From the NCBI RefSeq assembly GCF_000002235.5, contig NW_022145615.1:12236891-12300890 (forward strand): a DNA stretch of 64,000 nucleotides, written 5' to 3'. The notes beneath the pieces are model-generated. The model was given only the letters and a program-made list of their open reading frames with translations, made no database searches and was not told the DNA's origin. This document shows, one piece after another, positions 23,749 through 35,700 of this stretch (its first letter is position 1; each line of letters opens with the position of its first letter). The translations under genes and the position numbers were made by a program. This stretch comes from Strongylocentrotus purpuratus (Eukaryota; Echinodermata; Echinoidea; Camarodonta; Strongylocentrotidae).

Positions 23749-26700
23749 GTAAGATATGTTACTGTAATAATATCATAATAATCACAATTTATTGTGGTTG
23801 TATTAAAGCCCCTCTACACTAGTTTGGAATGAAGGGAATAGACCTCCCTGCGAGGTCACTGGCAGGTGGTTGTCTCATCAAATCAGCTCTTAATTTACAT
23901 AAGAAAAAGGGCATCATGGGGGATCAACGGCTACCGCTTGGGCATTGTTGGCTGTATAGAGAGCGAAGTAGCTATACGTAGTACAGTGGGGCTTTAAAGC
24001 AGGGCAGCCACATGCATTATTGATAAACTAGGCTATACGACTCTTCCTGCCCTTGGGCCCTGAAAATATAATAACACCAACAATATTATCAGGTACCCAT
24101 TGTTTTAATGCACATAAAGATCGTGAGGGAATGTGCGTTAACACCTTGTCCATGTGTGTAAGCACCGATCAAGGATATAACTCAGGACCGCTAGAAGGAA
24201 AGTCAAAAGCTTTCAGGTTCTGTAAATTACACGGTGCTCTCATGCACACAATAATAATAATAGTATAGATATATCGACTGCTATTATGAGAGGCATCAAG
24301 GGGACGTTACGTCCTGATATGACCCCGAGGCGCGCCGGGGCGGGCGGCGTCCCCGAGAGCCAGTATCGAAACAGCTTTGCTTCGAATATATCGCTGGTTT
24401 TGGATGTTCGCCCTTTTTCAGCTGGTCGCCCTTTTTGATATTTTCTAAATCTCTTACGTGTTGACGATGGATTGTCATTCTATTCCTTAAAATTTCTCTC
24501 GTCTCTCCAATATATTGTTTGCCACAACCAATACAATTTAGACAATAAAAGCAAGATTTTAAATGTGCATGCAAATGTATCTTTTAATTTGATTTTTTGA
24601 ATAAATTCCCATTAATGTTAAAATGATATTATCAGTGGTGGGCATATATGGGGACGTTTTACATCTCTTCGTTTCAATGAGGCTGAGGGCAACAGTTTCT
24701 TTAAATTCTGCTCCTGTCAGACCTGTCTCCTATTTGACAGGTAAATATTTTTCTAAGGATGAGAATCTTGAGTTAAAAGGGGGAACGTGTGTTTGATAAT
24801 ATTTGAAACATAAAATATATTTTCTTCTTGATTTGTTTTCTCTTTTGTTTGTCTCAAAACATTGTTTTATGTCACGTGCATTTTGTATACCTCTGATGAT
24901 ATTGTCCGGATATGTCCGAATCATGAGCATGGATTCTCATCCCTTTAGTATTTTTCTCTCACTTCTTCATACGATATAATTGTTCAAATTCTCCATGATA
25001 CGTGCTCAGGAACGTTATGAGATCATTATACCTTTATGCGTCGGCGCAGCGGTACATTCAATGATACCCAGGAGGAACTATTCTTTTCATGAGGGTAAAC
25101 AAAAGGTATTCTTGAAGCATCTCCGTCACCTTGGCAGTGATTATTCTAAAATGCACAAAGTTGGACTTCTCCATGATTAAAGGACCTGGGGATATTTGGG
25201 AGTCATTTTGTATATCAGTGATATATCCAAAGTGGCTAATTATTATTATATGAGCGTATTTCGTTATAAATTATTATGGGGTATAGGTTTAGTGTTGCAA
25301 TTGGGTTTTAGGGTTAAAGTGAAGTATTCGGCCATACTAGTGTAGGAAATTATCAGGAGCAATAATGATCACAGGAGAAAACACCGTACGACCGGGGGGG
25401 GGGGGCATGGGACAAGTACCTCTGGGTTAATCAAAATGGGGGATGACAAGTGAAACAAGGTCGCAAGGAGGAACTATAAGGAAACATGGGAGGGGGAAAG
25501 TGGATGTGGAAAGAACATGGTACGACCCCATCCATTCCCCACTGGATGGTCGTGTTTATACCAATAGAAAGTAAAACCGGACCCCCTTCCATATTACAGC
25601 CACAGCCATTTAGTCCAGTATACACTAGCGATCACCGGTTGGTATGGACAGGTGGGGCACCGCTCTTACTCGGTATAGAGGTGTCGTAGTCCAGTGGCTT
25701 AATCACTTGATTTGAAATGCAAAGGTCGTGGGTTCGATCCCGACACGGCACTAAGCATCCATTGGTAAGGCATTAATCTAAATTTGCCACTCCATACCCA
25801 GGAAAGAAATGGGGACCTGTTAGGATGACGAAAGTTAGTGTAAATTGCCATAATTATGCCCTCACGGTGACCGTACTGTTGGAATACTCCCCAGGAAATG
25901 GAGATAGTGCACACTATGCGTGAATGAATCCGATGACCAGGATAATAATATCTGTTAAGTGCTTTTTAGAGACAGTATGTTGTATTAAGCGCTATAAACA
26001 TCCAGATTATTATTCGGTTGATCAAATTAACAAGGTCATTAAATTATTAGGGGGAAGGTAAGAAAGAGGTTCGAAGCGACTTCTTTTCACTTTCCCTTTC
26101 TGCCGGCTTTCCATTTCCCACCTTTAAAAACAAACAACCTTTTTCTTTCTCTTCCTCATTTTACTGGGGCACAGATGCAAGCGCCCCCACCCCCGATCAA
26201 AGTGATCAAAACCAACAACAACAGTAAACAGAACAAATAGAAAACACAAACGAGACCTTGCTTCCACGAACCCAACTTGTTCTCCAGTAGTATTGGGTAT
26301 ACTAGTCTTCTTAAAAGTATTAAAGTTTTGGGAAATTTTGAAAAATGGGTGGATAGTGATTCTTTCCAATTTTGATATATTAGGATGCCCCTGTGGATGT
26401 ATTAAAAACGTCAGAAATTTTAGCCCCTAAAACATTTCTGCTTTCGAGAAAAATTGAATATAAAGATTTACCGGTGCTTCCGGTAAATTTTGATAAATTT
26501 CAAATAGCTCCTACGGCCGTACAATGGTAGCTGCGACCATGAAAATCTCAGAGTATGTAGTTGTGGTATATAATTTCCGAACGAGAATAGCTAATCGGTC
26601 GAATTTAGTCAATATACATTGTTTTATAGCTTAATTAATATCTTGACCTTGAGAGGGAGCTATTCAACATAAAGTGTTTATTATTTACAATTTCAAAACT

Positions 26701-29700
26701 TTAGAGTCGGTTTCGACCGCGACAACGATCACTGAATATTGTAGGATCGTATATGCTTCTAATGTGTTCATTTGAACCAAATTCATGACCCAATACCAAA
26801 ACTTTGTATTACCTTTAAACAAAAATATTTTTGTTTGCACATTGTCGACAAATAAATTATTGAATGCTCCAACTAAATAATTATGTGGATATTTAGTTGG
26901 GGATTTGCCCCCCCCCCCCTGCCCCTTGTCTGCGCCAAAGGCGATAATAGTGGCCATGTATTAGTACTCTCTCTCTCTCTCTCAAGTGGGGGGGGGGGGG
27001 GGGGAACTTAGCGTCCGGGCTCCGTATGAATCCTTTTTCTGTCTTTTTTTCATTTGATTGACACATATTTTCATGAATGAAATGTGGTTTCTTACATCAA
27101 GATAACCATTTAAATCATGCCTTCGTTTCCTTCTTATTGTCGTTTTTTATGTATGTGATTTTGTTTCGTTTTAAGTTTGCTTTTTTTTGTGTTTCGTTTT
27201 ATTTATGTTTAATATTTCATTAACTTGCTTGCTTTTTGGGGGCTGAACACCTGCTAAAGAAAAGAATCATGACTCCGCAACTGAGTATGATCAATTACTC
27301 TTGGCATTCATTCTTTTTTCGTCTCTCTCTCCCTCTCTCTCTCTCTCTGTTTTACTCCTTGTAGAAACCGTGACGTAATCATGGCGGTGAATGCTGCCGA
27401 TATGAAGGTGACGGATGTGGGTCATAGTTCTCTCGTCGAGTATCTGAGAGACAATGGACAAACATGTTCTCTGGTATGCCTTCCTCTGCGATAAGTCATA
27501 CTGTCGTGTTAGAAAGCTAACATTACTGCTCAGATTAAGAGAAGAAGTAGAAGGAGACAGAGATGAAGATGAAGAAGAAGAAGGAGAAGAAGAAGAAGAA
27601 GAAGAAGAAGAAGAAGAAGAAGAAGAAGAAGAAGAAGGAAAAGAAGAAGGAGAAGAAGAAGCAAAAGAAGAATTAGAAGGAAAAAAGAAGAAGGAGAAGA
27701 AGAAGAAGCAAAAGAAGGAGAAGCGAAAGAAGAAGAAAAAGAAGAAGAAGAAGCAAAATGAGAAAAGAAGAAGAAGAAGATAAAGAAGGAGAAGATAAAG
27801 AAGGAGAAGAAAAGAAAAGGAAGAAGAAGGAGAAGAAAAATAATAAGAAGAAGAAGAAAAAGAAGGGAAAGAAGAAGGAGGTGAATGTTGAGGAGGAGAA
27901 ATCAGGTCTCAATTCGTATGAAATCTATACAGCAAATTATCTTTTGCACAAGACACCGCCTCAATGAAAAAAAAACACAGCTACTTTCAGAAACAAGTTT
28001 GATACGGTGCAGGGGGAGGGGGGGGGGGGCTCCATTTGACCACTTAAGTGAGGCTTCCTGTAATCATTTGTTGGTTTTCTTGTAGATAGAGATATCAGTC
28101 AGTACAATAAGAAAGCTCATTATACCTTTTTACAAACACACGCACACACACACACACACCCTTACACATACATACTGACAGAAATGATGAATGGATAAAT
28201 AAATTAATGAATAAGTATATAAGGAAATATAGGTGTATCAAAATTATGTAAATTAATTCATAAATGAATTCATAAATGAAAATTAATAAACAAATAATTA
28301 AATGAAATACACTGTAAAACAAAGTAATATAAAGTACACAAATATTTTAGACCCATCATATCAATAAATCAAATTATATTAATGTTACTAAATATGATTG
28401 GCAAGTTCATGAATCCTACGTTCACACATGTAAATCATATTACTCAATTAATATAGGCCTATTAGTAAATCATGTAGTTGTACTTTCTAACATTTTTTTC
28501 TTCCTCTTCTTCAGCTAATTAAGCGTGATCAGGAGGATGTGACTAACTTCTACTGGATAGCATTCCATGTCAAAGTCAAGGGTAATAAAGACATTCAATA
28601 CGTGTTGATACTACAATAATGACGATATAGGCCTACGATAATTATCATCCGGACAACTAGCCATGTATGGTTACTGTGACACATCCAGACAAATAATAAT
28701 AATAATAATAATATCGAATATTTAGGAGCGCTAAAAAAAATAAGTATACCATAGCGCTTACAAATACAAATATAATTGTAAAGAGGACAAGAAAGTACAG
28801 TACAGGAAGTATGTCATCTTTTGAAGGTGGCAAGACAGGTAATACGTGTGTAAAATAAATATCACCTGGACAACTGTCCATGTATAGAATAACTATTATC
28901 CAGACCAATAGCCTAGTTATGTTAGACAACTGTGACACATTCAGAAAAAAGTTAATTTCGTGGTACGGATAGATAGCATTGTTTCTTTAGCTTTCGTTGA
29001 TATTGTCTGATTTCTGCTTTCTGTCGAGTCTGTATTATTTTTATCTCCATTTGCTGCTGCTTGTCGATCAGTATTATTTCTTTCTTTCTTTGTTTATTAA
29101 ATTATATTTTTTTAATCTAAAATCAAAGTTCTCCATTCCTGTCCTCCCTTTTGATTTTTTTTTGCGAAGGTTGAAAAATGTCTCCGCCGGGAATCGAACC
29201 TGGGTCACTGGCTTCGGCGACACCAGATTCATTATTATTCAAGATTCCTATTATAATATGTATATATAACCATATACATGTATATATAATTATATAATGT
29301 GATGGCAAGTTTATTTGTAACAGTCACCTTTCTTTGCAAAGTTTACAACATAGTCGGAAATTAAGATGCAAACAATGGTCTCTGTTTTAAGCTGAATTCA
29401 TCATTGGAGTTCTCTAGAAATTTAATCTGAAACAATGATGAGAAGATACAATCATTCGAATGGCATCTCTGAAACTCCCAAAGCACTAAACAGTCGAGCG
29501 TGTGAGAACAATCGACAAACATTCATAGAGAAGACAATAATCATTGTAAAAAAATACGTTTCTGTACATCTTGTGCCCATATTTTCATGCGTTACCCCGT
29601 AACAGGAGAATTTGCCGTGTAAATCTTTTAAACATATTGACAAAGTTTTTATAAATTTAACCTTTTTTTTCTTCTTCAGTTTCCAATATATATGTCATTA

Positions 29701-32700
29701 TCTAGTACTAAGGCTAACATGATTTTCGTTGAAATATAACTGTCAGTCATAAATAGAAAAGGGAAAGTGGAGGCAATTCTAAACTTTGAAATGCAAAGGT
29801 TTTTTTGCAACTGTACATTATAAGGCATCAAATATACCGAAGTTGACAAACGTGAAGAAAACAGAAGAAGAACAAAAGTTTTGTAGTGCTCTGATGAAAA
29901 GAAGAAAAAATCTTTTAAAGCCCGTCAGTACTAGTTTGGCCAGGGGGGGGGGGGGGGGTTAGACCTCCCTTCAGGGTCACTGACAGGTGGTTATCTCATC
30001 AAATCAGCTCTCAATTAACATAAGAATAAGGGGATCATGGGGGACCAACAGGCACCGATTAGGCATTGTTTGCTATATAGAGGGCGCAAGTAGCTATAAG
30101 TAGTACAGTGGGGCTTTAACACTAACTTTCCCATTTATCTTTAACAGGACGGGAACCCATTGTCGACAAACGGAAGAAGCGACCAGTCGGACCCGATATC
30201 AACAACGCAGAGCGAGTCTATGAGGCCTTGCCGCCATGGGCCCGCCGAACCTTAACCAGGTCTTGGTATTCTACTCTCCAGTTCCATTATGATGGGTCTG
30301 AAAAGATTCGCCTGGTGTCAGGACAAAGTACAAGCAGAGATCGCTACTTGGGATTCTTCGTAAAACCTGGAGCTCTAGAGCCTAAATTCACCATAGATGA
30401 TTGTGAGTTCTTCGAATACTAGCCCATTATGATTAGTTTCGGGTTAACACCTCAGTCACACCCACTGGCGTCGCAGGATTTTTTTTCAAGGGGGGGGGGG
30501 GGGGGTTTAAAATTTTGAAATCGGGCCGAAAATTTCGCAACGACTCAGCCAGCCGCTGAATAAGCGGGGGGGGGGGGGGATAAGAGGACTTTTTTTTTTC
30601 TTTTTTTTTTTGTCTAAAAAAAAAATCGCAACAACTCAGTCAGCCGCTGAATAAGCGGGGGGGGGGGGGGGGGGGGGGGTAAGAGGACACTTTTTTTTTT
30701 TGTGGACCCAAAAAAATCGCAACGACTCAGCCAGTCGCTGAATAAGCGGGGGGGGGGGGGGGGGGTAAGAGGACACTTTTTTTTTCTCGAAATTTGAAAA
30801 TTTGACATTTTTCTTCGGTGGGGGGGGGGGGGGGGGGTAAGGTCACCTTTTTTAGGTCAGTCATGGGCATAACTTTTTTGTTTTTTTGTTTTAATAATTA
30901 AAAAAACAAAACAAACAAACAAAGAAGGGGGGGGGGTTTAGTGGGTTTTTAGGGGGTTTTACACACACAAAAATACGCGCCTGGTCACACCCACCAAACG
31001 AACTCCACTTCGACTCCATTATAGCCCGATTCCTGGCCATGACGGGTTATGTAATACATTGTTCGGTCTGGTGTTAATAGAGTGTATTAAAGATAACCTC
31101 GAGCTCGGGTAAAAATTGAAAATAATTCTCATAAAATTCAACGAAAATTACACTGAATGTACGTGCTAAACAATTTTGGTAGAAAATGTATAGTGGCTGA
31201 GCATAGAAAGATAAAGAAATCCGGGTAAGTAGGCCCGACACCATAAAATAGTGACTAGTTTAAAATGGGAGTGGTGGTTTTTATCGGAGATGATGTCCAG
31301 TAATTTTTTATTTGACTGGTTCAAAAAACCAATCGACTGCAGGATAAACAATCCCCGCCCCCCCCCCCCCCCCCCACTCCGGGGTCGGAATGACCGCATG
31401 CGTGTTACCAAAATGTTCGGTAAATTAAGGGGTACTTTTCACGCACCAAAGTCCGGCTCTTACATACACAAAATTGACTTTACACACCGGACTTAGGGGG
31501 TGTTTTCAAAAGGAGGGAACACGCATGGAACACGCATATGCGTACCCTAAATAACACTGAGTGGGGGGGGGGGGGAACAATCATAGCAATTTTCTCTCAA
31601 AAATACGATTCCCATATCAGAGCTCAAGATTGGCTTTACCCTCTTTAAAAGTCAGAATCAATATTGATAACACCAGTAGGCATACCACTGTAAAATAAAA
31701 TTACAAAAAATTACCAAAATTACTTAAAAGTGTATCTCATTACCCCTTTTGTACCTTTTGTACATTCACAAACAAATGAAAGTTAAGCATTTTCAACCCT
31801 ACTTGCTTGTAGTCAAAATACAACGTGCTTCTTTTTATTTTGTCTTTACCTCGCCATAGAAAATTAAAGAAAATATCATCGCCCGAGGCGATAGCCGAAG
31901 GTGTTTGGTCTGTTTTTAAGGTACCGAGTGTGGGTAATTTTACTAATGCCTGAACGAAATGCTGTGTATTATTTGTTTTATAAGATTACGTTTTATTTGT
32001 TTTATAAAATGATGTTTTATAACATGATTTTGATAATGACCGGTCATCATCCAAATTACGCGTAAGGCAAAATAAATGCCTGGTCACAAGTACGCTTTCA
32101 ACCAATCATTTGATTAGGGTCCACGTCATCATCTTATAAACCTTATTAACTCACTCCAACAAGACCGCGGCACCAGATCGCGACTACAGACCAAACAAAG
32201 AATTACATTACCCCAATGTCCCCAAATCCGGGCCCCCGTTTTATAAAGAGTTTCGATTGATCCAAATCAATCGGAAGTCCTCAAATCAATCGCAAGTTTG
32301 CAGGGTCCTTATGCTTATAGTTGCGATTTATTCCAATCGCAAATAAGTTGCTCTTTATAAGACGAGACCCAGGAGTACATTTTTATTTGATTTGATTTTT
32401 TTCTGCATTCATGTAAGTACACATTTTCGATTTATAACATTAATAATATATAAAGGACGATAAGTATTTTTCTGACAATAGATCATAAATAAGCAAATAT
32501 ATATATCAATTTATTGTTATTTTCAAAAAACTAAATTATAAACTGTCATCAACTACTAAATTTCCTCAAACATTATAAAATTATTTGCGGACGAAGGACT
32601 GTCATTGTAAGCAGATTGCTTGATAATACGACAGCCCCAGACAAAACTCATGTATTAAGCAGAACGGATTAAAGATACCAATTTTGATGATAGTGATATT

Positions 32701-35700
32701 GACAGTGCAGATTATGATGATTGGCTTTGTCACTGGAGCATATAAAGTAACTCAATGAAATACACTCTTTAATCAACAAAGAATAATCCCTAATGCGAAA
32801 AACTGAATCTAAAGTTAATTTCATGTTTCTTTACAGTTGTTTTGAATATGCACAAATACCAAGCTATCAGTGGCTCAGTCCCGGGGACGGTGGTTGCATT
32901 TTCAAGCAATCCCCGAAGTAACGACACGGAGATGCATACTCTAGGTTGCTTTGATAGATCAAGTAGTTCAAGTAGTGTCGACGAGGAAGATGAAACCGAT
33001 CTCGACGGAGAAGCGTGCTTGTCGGGAAGTACAAGGGGTCCATTGATGTTGAATGTAAGTATACATGATAACTAGATGATGATGACAGTATATCCTCAGT
33101 CAGACACAACATCGAAAAACCAAGTACAGACATTATATTTGGAGGAAAACAGCGAATAACGTACATTTACTATAATGCCCTTATCATTCATTGCGTGGCA
33201 GTGTACATGGCATCCCTTTTTCGTATGTTTGTCATTTGGGAGGAAATTTTACATATACTTCATGGATTTTGAAAAAGATTTGAACCTCAGCATTATCTCA
33301 CAAAAGAAAAGCTATATATCGACACAGTTATATATATAGATTGACTAATTCGAAGGTGTATAGCGCTCTCACCGTTCAATGCGAGCCAGTGTGTTTAAAA
33401 GGCGTGGGGAAACCTTCGAATTAGTCAATCTATAACTGTGTCGATATATAGCTTTTCTTTTGTGAAATAATGCTGAGGTTCAAATCTTTTTCAAAATCCA
33501 TGAAGTATTATGTGAAATTTCCTTCCAAATGACAAACAAACGAAAAAAGGATGCCATGTACACTGTCACGCAATGAATGATAACCCATACTTGAAATGGC
33601 CAAAATCAAACTGATTGAATCTTTGTGCAGCACAAAACGTACGTAAAAGGGTCTGAAAATCAGACCAATACTTAGACGATTGCAATCACTTAAGTCGATT
33701 CGACAACTAATGGTCGTTAGCTTTCCCACTCAAAGCCATTTTCAAGCCCTTTCCGTTTTGAGGGAAGATCTAAAAGAATTTAACCTTTTCATTTTTTGAC
33801 TTGCAAATGGGACATAGTACCTTTAAAAGATTTTTCGGCCCGAAATCATACCCCATGTTTCGGGATTTTTTGGCGAAAAAGTCACACATTATTAAGGCTC
33901 AAAAGAAAATCGTTCGAAAATCGCTCCTTATAATATCGAAGGCCTATTATTTGTACCTATAAAGCCGGTTAAAATCAAGTACTTTTTTTTTCTCGATTGA
34001 GTGATATTTCAAAACCATTTTGAACCATGTCGGTTAATTTGCCTACGACCCTCATACATGACACACAATTTATACACAAAATCAAAAATAATTAGTAACG
34101 CAAAATACATGGCAAAATGTTTGAACTGGTTGGTTTGTTTGCCAAGCATGTCAAAATATAATCATGTGATTTAATTCCTCTCAGATATAAAGCCCGGACA
34201 ACTATTACTTCCCTAATTTGTTTTGGCTTCCAAAAAGTAATTACACGATCGTAAAGACTTTCGAAAATCAACCAGCCTTGCGAGTGCCAATCCCTTTTTG
34301 AAATACATGTATTCGAATATTACAATGTCTTATAACGTAGACCAAAAGTGATATCACTGGGATATACAACGCGGTATGATTGTAATTGTCTATGAGTTGG
34401 TTTCTCCAAATTAAAGTTGTGTTTCAATGGGTTATGTCGTTTTTTGAAGGTAGGCCTACATAATTCCAAATACGTTCGTTATTCGTATTACCGAAATTGA
34501 AATGTAGGATTCACGATTCCAAAAAGAAAAAGGGTTGTATAATTTCGGAGGTCCATGATTAAAGAAATGACAAAGAATCCTGTATCACTTTCGGAACCCC
34601 CTGGTATGGGAAATTTTTTTTGTGTGTCGGAATTACGGAGCTTTGGCAGATTTGAAGAAACGGACCTTCGGTAAAACGATTACCTCCCGTTAATATGAGC
34701 TCTCGATTACGATAACGTACAGGATTTTCCGTCGTGGATGACCGACAGGAGACGCCGAATACTTGGAAACTCTCGTATTTTCATTTGGACTCTAAATGAT
34801 AACGGAACAGACTACCTATCGACTCTCAGTAATGACAAGAACAGTAAGTTATTCAAATTAAGTTCTCCACCTTTCCTATATTGTCAGTTTGCTTAACATT
34901 AATTTAGTTTACATCATAATTACTAATTTTAAACATCTAGCATATTAATAAGAAGATAATACGAGCAGAAACGAAACTTGCTAACTATTTAATATTAAAA
35001 AAAACTTGTTTGTAGGAAGGTAGTATTTATGGCTGCATTAGCTTGCACGCATTTTGGTCCCCCACTGCCCCGCCCCGCCCTTGCGTGTCAATAAGTGGCG
35101 CGCAGGTCTAATTTACGAAACAACCAGGAATTGTCACGTCATGTTTACTTCTTTTCTTATTGATCGGGAGACTTGTTTCAACTCGTTTACGTACTTGCTG
35201 GACAACGTTTAAAATGTTGAATACTCAAGAAGCATTTTTCATGGTAAAGAGAGTGTTTATATTTATGTGGTGGCTGCAGGGCTTATTGGTCTTGAGCAGC
35301 ATAAGAATCTTGAAAAAGAGCAGAAAAAAGAGAAGGGTATAGGAAAAGAAAAGCAAGGACAGAATGGGTGAGAGAATGGTTGTCAAGACGCCATGTTTAT
35401 GGACATTTTGACCAGTTATTGACAGAAAATCAGAAATAACTGTTATAATGGGGAAGGGGCTGAATAATTGACAACTTTACAAAAGCGACTTCGGAGAAGA
35501 AAAAAATATTCTCAACAAAACAACCGAGAAACACATTAAATGGGGACAATCTGTATGATCCCCAAACAAACATTAAAAAAACGTCGAATCAATTTACAAA
35601 GGTATGCTGCTCAACAGTGCTGTAAAGGCAGTTAACCATATTGTTAAAAGTACATGTATTTAATCAAATACAGGTGTCGAAGTCAGAAACTGTTCACAAA

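Noticed and set aside
27454..27967. Glu/Lys-rich open frames
   Set aside because: They are translations of a GAA microsatellite in an intron, and the complementary strand is equally open.
30228..30422. Independent short gene ending at TAG 30422
   Set aside because: A GTGAGT donor at 30403 joins in phase to 32837, so the stop is best read as intronic; it is kept only as a possible short isoform.
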